Assembly (NCBI RefSeq): GCF_019565505.1
Contig: NZ_CP067378.1
Location: forward strand, 2,480,001-2,544,000
Length of the DNA: 64,000 nucleotides
Source of the DNA: Flavobacterium davisii
GTDB taxonomy: Bacteria > Bacteroidota > Bacteroidia > Flavobacteriales > Flavobacteriaceae
Direction of reading: 5' to 3'
Position numbers and translations under genes: made by a program. This document shows, piece by piece, positions 56,434 through 64,000 of this stretch (position 1 is its first letter; every line of letters starts with the position of its first letter). Below the pieces are notes generated by a model. It did not search any database. It worked only from the letters and a program-made list of their open reading frames with translations, and was not told where the DNA came from.

Positions 56434-57720
56434 ATGATTTATCAAAGAAGCAGTCAGTTATTTCAGGAAGCGGCAGAGGTTATTCCAGGAGGAGTTAATT
56501 CACCTGTACGCGCTTTTAAGTATGTAGGGGGAACCCCTATTTTTGTAAAAGAGGCCAAAGGGGCTTATTTATATGACGAAGATGGTAATCGTTTAATCGA
56601 TTATATCAACTCTTGGGGGCCTATGATTTTGGGACATGCTTATGAACCCGTAGTAAAAGCCGTAATAGAAAAAGCCCAAAAAGGTACTTCTTTTGGAATG
56701 CCTACCGAATTAGAAACGCAAATAGCAAAACGAGCCGTTTCTATGGTACCTAATATTGATAAAATTCGATTTGTTAATTCTGGGACAGAGGCTTGTATGA
56801 GTGCCATTCGTTTAGCAAGAGGTTTTACAAATCGTGACAAAATAATTAAATTTGCGGGTTGTTATCATGGGCATTCCGATTCGTTTTTAATTCAGGCAGG
56901 CAGTGGAGCTATTACTTTTGGTTCACCTAATAGCCCGGGAGTAACGCAAGGAACAGCTAAAGATACTTTATTAGCAAATTATAATGATATTGATAATGTA
57001 AAAACTTTATTAGAAGCCAATAAGGATCAAGTAGCTGCTATTATTATAGAACCAGTTGCAGGAAATATGGGATGTGTTCCTCCTAAAGAAGGTTTTTTAC
57101 AAGCATTAAGAGAAGCTTGTGACCTTCATGGTACTTTATTAATTTTTGATGAAGTAATGACAGGATTTCGTTTAGCAAAAGGGGGAGCACAAGAATTATT
57201 TAATATCAAAGCTGATATTGTTTGTTTTGGTAAAGTAATAGGCGGTGGACTACCAGTAGGTGCTTTTGCAGCAAGAAACGAGATTATGAATTATTTAGCA
57301 CCGCTAGGTCCTGTTTATCAAGCAGGTACGCTATCCGGAAACCCTTTAGCTATGGCAGCTGGATTAGCTATGTTAGAAGCATTAAATGAAGATCCTGAAA
57401 TATTTAATCGTTTAGATCAAAAAACAGCTTATTTAGAAAAAGGAATTCGAGAGGTGTTAACTAAAAATAATATCCCTTATACAATTAACCGTGTAGGATC
57501 TATGATTTCAGTTCATTTTGATGAGGCTGAGGTAGTTGATTTTGAAACCTCTAAAAAGGGAGATAATCAGTATTTTAAAGATTTCTTTCATGGATTAGTA
57601 CAAGAAGGCATTTACATTGCCCCATCAGCCTATGAAACATGGTTTATAACAGATGCTTTAACATATCAAGATTTAGATTTTACAATTCAAGCCATTGATA
57701 AAGTTTCAAAAAAATTATAA
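56434..57720 (+). CDS. hemL: Glutamate-1-semialdehyde 2,1-aminomutase
   Basis: HemL forms 5-aminolevulinate from glutamate 1-semialdehyde, the start of tetrapyrrole synthesis by the C5 route. The intact 428-residue protein shows [71 protein letters not shown], and the PLP-Lys segment [16 protein letters not shown]. Its length and motifs are normal. It supplies heme precursors also needed by the globins and cytochrome of this window. A strong terminator follows. Confidence 0.96.
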   Translation: MIYQRSSQLFQEAAEVIPGGVNSPVRAFKYVGGTPIFVKEAKGAYLYDEDGNRLIDYINSWGPMILGHAYEPVVKAVIEKAQKGTSFGMPTELETQIAKRAVSMVPNIDKIRFVNSGTEACMSAIRLARGFTNRDKIIKFAGCYHGHSDSFLIQAGSGAITFGSPNSPGVTQGTAKDTLLANYNDIDNVKTLLEANKDQVAAIIIEPVAGNMGCVPPKEGFLQALREACDLHGTLLIFDEVMTGFRLAKGGAQELFNIKADIVCFGKVIGGGLPVGAFAARNEIMNYLAPLGPVYQAGTLSGNPLAMAAGLAMLEALNEDPEIFNRLDQKTAYLEKGIREVLTKNNIPYTINRVGSMISVHFDEAEVVDFETSKKGDNQYFKDFFHGLVQEGIYIAPSAYETWFITDALTYQDLDFTIQAIDKVSKKL

Positions 57721-57732
57721 AAAATAGTTTTA

Positions 57733-57776
57733 TATACTAAAAAAGCGCGGTGATATCATCGCGCTTTTTTAGTATA
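57733..57776. terminator. Long palindromic terminator after hemL
   Basis: TATACTAAAAAAGCGCGGTGAT (57733-57754) is an almost perfect inverted repeat of the next 22 bp, with a single G-T type pair. The GCGC core and flanking A6/T6 runs make it a typical bidirectional terminator. Confidence 0.8.
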
Positions 57777-57796
57777 CAAAGATTCAATTATCTTTT

Positions 57797-57814
57797 TTAT
57801 GATCAGAGTCATAA
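57797..57814. promoter_or_regulatory. Palindromic operator upstream of the nos cluster (Crp/Fnr-type spacing)
   Basis: TTATGA (57797-57802) and TCATAA (57809-57814) form a perfect inverted repeat with a 6-bp centre TCAGAG. Two half-sites spaced this way resemble the TGTGA-N6-TCACA layout of Crp/Fnr-family sites. It lies 55-73 bp before the first gene of the nitrous oxide reductase cluster. It is a candidate site for an oxygen- or NO-responsive regulator; no regulator gene is in the window. Confidence 0.4.
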
Positions 57815-57869
57815 GAGATAAGATATCTTCGTAAGAAATTTGTATAATAATTATAAATAATGAAAAATT

Positions 57870-58352
57870 ATGAAACGAATTTCATTAATCATGTTAGGTT
57901 TAACAATACTATTTTCATGTGGTAAGAAAGAAGGGAAAGTAGACGATTTTTCAAAACCAACAGAAAAACAAGTAGTTAAAGAAGGATCCGATTCAGATGC
58001 CTCATCATACGATCCTAATAGAGGAGAAGGAAAATTTGATAAGATTGAATTAGGAGCATTGGATCTTAAAAAAGCAACCGAAGGAGAAAAAGTTTCTGCG
58101 GTTAAATGTATTTCTTGTCATAAAATTACAGATGAAAAATTAGTAGGACCCGGTTGGAAAGGCGTAACAGAAAGGAGAAAACCAGAATGGATCATGAATT
58201 TTATAACCAATCCAGATCCGATGATTGATAAAGATCCTGAACTTCAGGCACAGTTAGAAATTTGTTTAGTAAGAATGCCTAATCAAGGGCTGACAGATGA
58301 TGACGCTAGAAATATTTTAGAATATATGCGTAAAAATGATGGCGTTAAATAA
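57870..58352 (+). CDS. Cytochrome c lipoprotein, likely electron donor to NosZ
   Basis: This 160-residue lipoprotein (signal LTILFSCGKK, lipidated Cys 17) has a Ser/Asp-rich linker, then a single class I cytochrome c domain. Heme-binding CISCH is at residues 80-84, followed by KLVGPGWKGV and EICLVRMPNQGLTD with the axial Met near 136. It starts the nos cluster, 8 bp before nosZ. Cytochromes c in clade II nos clusters pass electrons from the quinone pool to N2O reductase, and that role is inferred here. Membrane tethering by lipid would keep donor and acceptor close. Confidence 0.85.
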   Translation: MKRISLIMLGLTILFSCGKKEGKVDDFSKPTEKQVVKEGSDSDASSYDPNRGEGKFDKIELGALDLKKATEGEKVSAVKCISCHKITDEKLVGPGWKGVTERRKPEWIMNFITNPDPMIDKDPELQAQLEICLVRMPNQGLTDDDARNILEYMRKNDGVK

Positions 58353-58360
58353 AGCGAATT

Positions 58361-60333
58361 ATGGATGCGAATATTTCAAAACTAGGATTATTCATTTTAG
58401 TAGCAGGAAGCATTTTTTCTTGTAAACCTAAAAGTTCAGTTGACGCTGTAAGTGGCGATGCTGCTCAAAAATCCTATGTGGCACCCGGTAAATACGATGA
58501 ATTTTACAACTTTGTTTCAGGAGGATTTAGTGGACAGTTAAGCGTTTATGGATTACCAAGTGGACGATTGTTTAGAGTCATCCCCGTATTTTCAGTAGAT
58601 CCTGAAAAAGGATGGGGATATAGTGAAGAAACCAAACCGATGTTAAACACTTCTAATGGATTCGTTCCTTGGGACGATTTGCATCATACCGAATTATCAC
58701 AAACAAACGGTGAAGTTGATGGACGTTGGGTTTTTGGTAACGCTAATAATACACCCCGTATTGCCCGTATTGATTTAAAAACCTTTAAAACAACAGAAAT
58801 AATTGAATTACCAAATTCAGGAGGAAATCACTCGTCTCCCTTTATTACCGAAAACACAGAATATGTAGTAGCAGGAACACGATTTAGTGTGCCAGCAGAT
58901 TATGCAAATGGTGATGTTGAGATTAATACTTTTAAGAGAAATTTTAAAGGACATATAAGTTTTGTTAAAGTAGGTAAGGAAGGCGAAATGGATCTGGCTT
59001 TTCAAATTGTAACACCAGTGTAAATTTTGACCTATCTCATGCTGGTAAAGGTAAATCTCATGGTTGGTTTTTCTTTTCTTGTTACAATACAGAACAAGCT
59101 AATACACTATTAGAAGTTAATGCTTCGCAAAAAGATAAAGACTTCATAATGGCAGTAAATTGGAAAAAAGCAGAAGAATATCTAAAGGCAGGAAAAGCCA
59201 AGAAACAAAGTGTAAAATATGCTCATAATAAATGGCATGAAAAGACACATTCAGCTACTTCAGTGATTAAAAATGAAGTTATGGTTTTAGATGCAACAGA
59301 ACTAAAAGATATTTGTTACATGATTCCTTGTCCTAAATCGCCTCATGGTTGTGATGTTGATCCTTCTGGAGAGTATATTGTCGGTTCAGGAAAATTAGCT
59401 GCATTAGTACCTGTATTTAGTTTTGATAAAATAATAAATGCTATCAATAATAAAAATTTTGAAGGAAATTTTGAAGGAATAAATGTACTGAAGTACCAAG
59501 CCGCTCTACACGGAGAAGTACAAAAACCAGGATTAGGTCCTTTGCATACAGAGTTTGATGGTAGAGAAAATGCTTATACCACATTTTTCGTATCATCAGA
59601 AGTAGTAAAATGGGACTTGAAAACATTAAAAATATTAGATAGAGTGCCTACCTATTACTCTGTCGGTCATTTGTGTATTCCTGGAGGAGATAGTAAAAAA
59701 CCGTTTGGTAAATATTTAATAGCCTATAATAAAATTACAAAAGATAGATACCTCCCAACAGGTCCTGAATTAGCTCAATCTGCTCAAATTTTTGATATTA
59801 GTGGAGATAAAATGCAAATGATTCTAGATTTTCCTACAATAGGAGAACCGCATTATGCCCAAGCAGCACCAGCAGATTTAATTAGGAATAATGGACAATT
59901 GAAGTTCTATAAAATGGCAGATAATAATCATCCTTTTGTTACAAAAGGAGAAAAAGAAGCTAAAGTTGTAAAAAAAGGAAATGTCGTTCATGTGTATATG
60001 ACTTCTATCAGATCGCATTTTGCTCCCGATAATATTGAAGGAATAAAACTAGGAGATGAGGTTTATTTTCATGTTACAAACTTAGAACAAGATTGGGATG
60101 TCCCACATGGTTTTGCAATAAAAGGAGTTGATAATGGAGAATTACTTATTATGCCCGGTGAAACGACTACTTTAAAGTGGATTCCTAAAAAAGTAGGAAT
60201 TTACCCAATGTATTGTACTGATTTTTGTAGTGCTTTACATCAAGAAATGCAAGGTTATGTTAGAGTATCTCCTGCAAATAGTAAAGTACCTGTAACTTAT
60301 AGTTTAGGAACCAATTTACCTAATACAAAATAA
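58361..60333 (+). CDS. nosZ: Nitrous oxide reductase, clade II type (frameshifted)
   Basis: NosZ reduces N2O to N2 in the periplasm with CuZ and CuA centres. The joined product is about 657 residues. CuZ His motifs are DDLHHTELS, GGNHSSPF, LSHAGKGKSHGW, SPHGCDVDPSG, PLHTEFDGRE, GHLCIPGG and GEPHYAQ. CuA motifs are DWDVPHGFAI and YCTDFCSALHQEMQGYV. The leader (LFILVAGSIFSCK) is a Sec-type lipoprotein signal without a twin Arg, as in clade II enzymes, so NosZ may be lipid-anchored at Cys 21. The break is one lost G near 59014-59019; CCAGGTGTAAAT restores TPGVNFDLSHAG. Confidence 0.93.
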
Positions 60334-60339
60334 TAAAAC

Positions 60340-60403
60340 ATACAAGACTGTCTAAGTTTATAGAATTTAACAATTAAAGTCTATTCCTTTAGACAGTTTG
60401 TAT
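60340..60403. repeat. Small inverted-repeat hairpin within the nos cluster
   Basis: ATACAAGACTGTCTAAG (60340-60356) is mirrored by CTTTAGACAGTTTGTAT (60387-60403). The 64-bp element sits directly after nosZ and may lower read-through to the downstream genes or stabilise nosZ mRNA. Its ends resemble those at 2151-2272. Confidence 0.6.
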
Positions 60404-60425
60404 TATTACCTTAATATTTTTTAGA

Positions 60426-61009
60426 ATGAAAAATCAAAAATTATCATTCGTATCAAAAGTACTCCTAATAACGGTATCAGGACTCTTTATCTTATCCGTT
60501 TTCTTTCCATTATGGCAAATACAATTGGATGCACCTCAATATCCAGAAGGATTAGTATTAAGATTATATACTCATAAAATAGGGGGAGATGTAGATATAA
60601 TAAACGGTTTAAATCACTATATAGGAATGGCAACCCTTCATACAGAAAACTTTTTTGAATTTTCTATCCTTACTTATATTATGCTAGGTTTTGGACTTTT
60701 TACATTGCTATTACCATTTTTAAATAAAATAAAATACGTACAATCCTTTTTAGCCCTTTATTTTTTATTCGTTATTGTATCAGCAATAGATTTTTATCGT
60801 TGGAATTATGAATATGGGCATAATTTAGATCCTAATGCAGCAATAAAAGTACCGGAATGGTTTATCAACCACCATTGATAGGATATAAACAACTGTTAAA
60901 TTTTGGAGCCTATTCTATTCCAGATGCAGGAGGCTGGATGTTAATAACGATTGGATTTTTACTGTTATTGATTATTATTAAAGAAAAATATGCCCATGTT
61001 AAGATATAA
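60426..61009 (+). CDS. NosB-like four-helix membrane protein (frameshifted)
   Basis: The joined product of about 194 residues has four hydrophobic segments (VLLITVSGLFILSVFFPLW; FEFSILTYIMLGFGLFTLLLPFL; SFLALYFLFVIVSAIDFY; GWMLITIGFLLLLIIIKEK). It shows polar aromatic motifs HTENFFEFS and DFYRWNYEYGHNLDPNA. A membrane protein in this exact place, right after nosZ, is typical of clade II clusters and is called NosB in others; its function is unknown. The break is GG at 60854-60855; a third G restores KVPGMVYQPPLIGYKQ. The stop overlaps the nosL start. The NosB match is positional, not proven by sequence. Confidence 0.7.
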
Positions 61010-61424
61010 GATTTTATTGTGTTTGAATTTTGTTTTCTTTCTTTCATGTGGTTCTGATAAACCAAAACCCATAAAGTTAAATGTAGATTCATGCGAATTT
61101 TGTAAAATGATTATTTCAAGTCCTCAGTTTTCCAATGAAATAATTACAAATAAAGGAAGATGCTATAAATTTGATGATCTATCTTGCTTGTTTCAATATT
61201 TAAATGAAACAGATATAAAAATAAAAAAAATCTATGTGTCAGATTATTCAAATAATAATATGATATCTGCCGAGACTGCCTTTTTTATAAAACATGAAGA
61301 TTTTAAAAGCCCTATGAATGGTAATATAGCCTGTTTCTCAAATTTAAAGAAAAGCAAAAAATATCAAGAAAAATGCCATACAGTTATATTAAATTGGAAC
61401 GAATTAGCTCAACTATACAGATGA
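60990..61424 (+). CDS. nosL: NosL-like copper chaperone lipoprotein
   Basis: This 144-residue lipoprotein (signal NFVFFLSCGSD) shows the NosL metal-site stretch VDSCEFCKMIISSPQFSNEI, then GRCYKFDDLSCLFQYL and MNGNIACFSN. NosL binds Cu(I) and helps mature the copper centres of NosZ. The start is ATG 60990, overlapping the previous gene by 20 bp; ATG 60996 is also possible. The stop overlaps nosD by ATGA, so translation is coupled. Confidence 0.85.
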   Translation: MPMLRYKILLCLNFVFFLSCGSDKPKPIKLNVDSCEFCKMIISSPQFSNEIITNKGRCYKFDDLSCLFQYLNETDIKIKKIYVSDYSNNNMISAETAFFIKHEDFKSPMNGNIACFSNLKKSKKYQEKCHTVILNWNELAQLYR

Positions 61425-62635
61425 AAATATGTGTGGTTTTAGCTCTGATTTGTTTGCAAAATTCTTTAGCAAAAACAATTATAGTCAATCATTCCATTAA
61501 AAAAGCGATAGAAAAAAGTATTGATAATGATACCATTATAGTTCCTAAAAAACTATATCGAGAAGGAAATATCCTTATCACAAAAAGAATTGTTTTGATA
61601 GGGAAAGACTTCCCTGTAATTGACGGAGAAAATAAATTTGAAATATTTTCAATTAATGCTAATAATGTAGTTATAAAAGGATTTAAGATCATTAATTCTG
61701 GCTTTGCAGCACTCAAAGATCCTTGCGGAATCAGAGTATATGATCAAGAAAATGTTACAATAGAAAATAACATTTTAGATAATAATTTTTTTGGTATTTA
61801 TATTCAAAATGGAAAAAATTGCCAAATTAAAAATAATAAAATAAAAGCTTACGGAAAAGAAGAACAACTTATAGGAAATGGTATTCATTGTTGGAAAAGT
61901 GAAAATTTAAGAATTATAGGTAATACAATACAAGGTCATAGAGATGGTATCTATTTTGAATTTGTAACAAATTCTGTTATTTGGAGGAATATTTCAAACA
62001 ACAACATTCGTTATGGATTGCACTTTATGTTTTCTAATGATGATGCTTATATAACAAATATTTTTAAAAATAATGGAGCAGGAGTAGCCGTAATGTTTAC
62101 TAAAAACGTCAAAATGATTAATAATTATTTTGAAGAAAATTGGGGTGATTCCGCTTACGGATTATTGTTAAAAGAAATATCAGATAGTTATATATATAAT
62201 AATAAGTTTGTTAGTAATACTTCTGGTATTTATATGGAAGGAACTTCTCGAATTCTAGTAGAAAAAAATCAATTTAGAGATAATGGCTGGGGAATGAAAA
62301 TTCAAGCCAGTTGTATGGATAATATGATAACCAATAATAATTTTATTAAAAACACCTTCGATGTCAGTACCAATGGAAGTTTAATACTAAACACGTTCGA
62401 TAAAAATTATTGGGATCAATATGAAGGATATGATATTAATAAAGATGGTTTAGGAGACATACCCTATCATCCATTAAGCTTATTTGCTGTTTTAACAGAA
62501 AATACACCATCAGTAATGCTCTTGTATAGAAGTTTTATGATTACTCTTTTAGATAAGTCAGAAAAAGTTATACCAACTATTACACCTGATAATTTCGTTG
62601 ATAAAAAACCTTTAATAAAATCTTTGCCCTTATGA
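61421..62635 (+). CDS. nosD: NosD, periplasmic copper-centre maturation protein
   Basis: This 404-residue protein has a signal peptide (CVVLALICLQNSLAK) and a right-handed parallel beta-helix with many carbohydrate-binding/sugar-hydrolase repeats, such as NNVVIKGFKIINSGF, ENVTIENNILDNNF and SRILVEKNQFRDNGWG. It has a C-terminal DINKDGLGDIPYHPLSLF characteristic of NosD. It acts with NosF and NosY in assembling CuZ. The start is ATG 61421, overlapping the nosL stop; the frame to 61373 is a shadow. The end overlaps nosF by ATGA. Confidence 0.92.
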   Translation: MKICVVLALICLQNSLAKTIIVNHSIKKAIEKSIDNDTIIVPKKLYREGNILITKRIVLIGKDFPVIDGENKFEIFSINANNVVIKGFKIINSGFAALKDPCGIRVYDQENVTIENNILDNNFFGIYIQNGKNCQIKNNKIKAYGKEEQLIGNGIHCWKSENLRIIGNTIQGHRDGIYFEFVTNSVIWRNISNNNIRYGLHFMFSNDDAYITNIFKNNGAGVAVMFTKNVKMINNYFEENWGDSAYGLLLKEISDSYIYNNKFVSNTSGIYMEGTSRILVEKNQFRDNGWGMKIQASCMDNMITNNNFIKNTFDVSTNGSLILNTFDKNYWDQYEGYDINKDGLGDIPYHPLSLFAVLTENTPSVMLLYRSFMITLLDKSEKVIPTITPDNFVDKKPLIKSLPL

Positions 62636-63363
62636 TTGTAATTCGTAATTGTAATAAAAAATTTGGAAAATTAGAAGTATTAAAAGACATATCTGTAACA
62701 TTAGAAAGAAGAAATTGTGTAGCACTCATAGGACCTAATGGTTGTGGAAAAACAACTTTAATTAAATCAATATTAGGAATGGTTATACCTGATTCAGGAA
62801 CTATTCTTGTAAATAATAAATCCATACAAAAAGATTTTTTATATCGAAATAAGATAGGTTATATGCCACAAATAGGGAAATATCCAGAAGGATTAACCAT
62901 ATCTGAAGTTATAAAAATGATAAAACAACTAAGAAATTCAAAAGAAAAATTAGATGAAGAATTACTTCATTCTTTTAAACTTCAAACAATATTTGATAAA
63001 CCAATGAACACATTGTCAGGTGGAACTACACAAAAAGTAAGTGCTGTTTTAGCCTTTTTATTTAATCCTGATATTCTAATTTTAGACGAACCAACAGCAG
63101 GTTTAGATCCTTTAGCATCTGAAATACTAAAAGAAAAAATCATGAAAGAAAAAGAAAAGGGAAAATTGATTATCATAACTTCCCATATATTAAGCGAGTT
63201 AGATGATTTAATTACACACATCATTTTTATGCAAGAAGGAAAAATACAATTTCATAATAGCATGAATGAATTAAAAAATCAGACAAAGGAAGAAAAAATG
63301 AGCAAAGCTATTGCAAAAATTCTAAAACAAAATCAAGACAACAAAAAGTTCGTTATACATTAG
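62632..63363 (+). CDS. nosF: NosF, ABC-type ATPase for NosZ maturation
   Basis: This 243-residue intact ATPase has Walker A GPNGCGKTTL, Q-loop GYMPQIGKYPEGL, signature LSGGTTQKVSAVLAFL, Walker B PDILILDEPTAGLDPLA and switch ITSHILSE. The GYMPQ and SGGTTQK variants fit the NosF group. With NosY it forms an ATP-driven complex linked to NosD that supports CuZ assembly. The start overlaps the nosD stop; nosY follows after 4 bp. Confidence 0.9.
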   Translation: MIVIRNCNKKFGKLEVLKDISVTLERRNCVALIGPNGCGKTTLIKSILGMVIPDSGTILVNNKSIQKDFLYRNKIGYMPQIGKYPEGLTISEVIKMIKQLRNSKEKLDEELLHSFKLQTIFDKPMNTLSGGTTQKVSAVLAFLFNPDILILDEPTAGLDPLASEILKEKIMKEKEKGKLIIITSHILSELDDLITHIIFMQEGKIQFHNSMNELKNQTKEEKMSKAIAKILKQNQDNKKFVIH

Positions 63364-63367
63364 AAAG

Positions 63368-64000
63368 ATGAATTCACTACTAAAAATCATCATAAAAGAT
63401 ATTTACAAGAATAAAATTGTCTTAATTTATACCCTTATCCTATCTATTTTAAGTTGGAGTTCCTTTTTCTTAGAAGATAATTCATCAAAAGGGATTTTAA
63501 CTATTTTAAATGTCATTTTATTTACAGTTCCTCTTGTATCCATTTTGTTTGCAACGATATATTTATACAATAGTACAGAATTTATAGAACTATTATTAAG
63601 TCAACCCATTAAACGAGAAAAAATTTGGTATCATCTATACTTAGGAATATCATTTTCATTAGTCATCGCCTTTTTTATAGGAGCAGGAATCCCTTTGTTA
63701 ATAAATTCATTTGATAGGGTAGGAATGATGATGTTAGTTGTAGGAACCTTACTAACCATAATTTTTGTTTCCCTCGCTTTTTTAAGTACAATCCTTACTC
63801 GAGATAAAACAAAAGGGATAGGACTAGCAATCATGATATGGTTATATTTTTCAGTTCTATTTGACGGATTGGTTCTTTTTTATTATTCCAATTTTCAGAA
63901 TATCCAATAGAAAATGCTATGGTTGGAATTACAGCATTTAGCCCAATAGATTTAGCTCGAATTCAAATTTTATTGCATTTAGATGTTTCCGCCATGATGG
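63368..64000 (+). CDS. nosY: NosY, ABC-2 type permease (partial, frameshifted)
   Basis: The frame starts at ATG 63368 (NSLLKIIIKDIYKNKIVLIY) and shows several membrane helices, including GILTILNVILFTVPLVSILF, then FIELLLSQPIKREKIWYHLY, a NosY hallmark. It breaks at the T4 run 63892-63895; five bases restore FSEYPIENAMVGITAFSPID, LARIQILLHLDVSAMM, and the gene runs off the right edge. NosY is the membrane partner of NosF. Confidence 0.85.

Overview
The window is a low-GC, AT-rich chromosomal segment from a Bacteroidota bacterium, almost certainly the family Flavobacteriaceae and probably the genus Flavobacterium. Evidence: TAnnTTTG promoter boxes just upstream of many genes, two cargo proteins with type IX secretion (T9SS) C-terminal signals, SprT-like, GSCFA, DUF4230, DUF4293 and DUF5522 proteins, a Rho factor with a long charged insertion, and the alaS / M23 peptidase / MerR / LemA / TPM gene order usual in flavobacteria. 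A fish- or freshwater-associated species near F. columnare is a guess from memory (low GC, sphingomyelinase, nos genes) and is not proven by the sequence.

Layout. 1-7.5 kb: SDR tail, SprT-like protease, mannose-1-phosphate guanylyltransferase, secreted sphingomyelinase, Mla-type lipid transporter (ATPase and permease), and two broken glycosyltransferases. 7.6-14.1 kb: alaS, M23 peptidase, MerR regulator, LemA and two TPM-domain proteins. 14.4-18.8 kb: leucine operon leuACDB on the minus strand. 18.9-25.2 kb: a helical protein of unknown function, a T9SS-exported M43 metalloprotease and the GTPase Der. 25.3-31.1 kb: heme acquisition locus (small secreted protein, TonB receptor, HmuT, HmuU, HmuV). 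31.1-42.5 kb: membrane protein, Era, group III truncated hemoglobin, DUF155 protein, flippase, FkbM methyltransferase, ABC exporter, GSCFA, DUF4230, Rho and DUF4293. 43.4-49.5 kb: rhodanese, aromatic amino acid hydroxylase, second truncated hemoglobin, DUF4136 lipoprotein, urocanate hydratase and two small genes. 49.5-57.7 kb: a 1473-residue T9SS surface protein, PLP-dependent deaminase, LysM glucosaminidase and HemL. 57.9-64.0 kb: nitrous oxide reductase cluster (cytochrome c lipoprotein, nosZ, NosB-like membrane protein, nosL, nosD, nosF, nosY) running off the right edge.

Two features stand out. First, about twenty genes, including essential ones (alaS, rho) and all four leu genes, are interrupted, mostly by one-base gains or losses in short homopolymers. 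This looks like residual sequencing error more than decay, although the two glycosyltransferases may be genuine pseudogenes. Gene spans below cover the whole gene across such breaks and give the break positions. Second, many intergenic regions hold small elements with terminal inverted repeats that fall into at least two families (one with TCTAAAA-type ends, one with AACCCAGATTACGCATTAGA-type ends). They resemble MITEs, and several also act as, or sit beside, hairpin terminators.

Functionally the window links heme import, two truncated hemoglobins, tetrapyrrole synthesis (hemL) and a clade II-type N2O reductase cluster, which fits a microaerobic lifestyle. No tRNA, rRNA, CRISPR array, complete insertion sequence or prophage was recognised.
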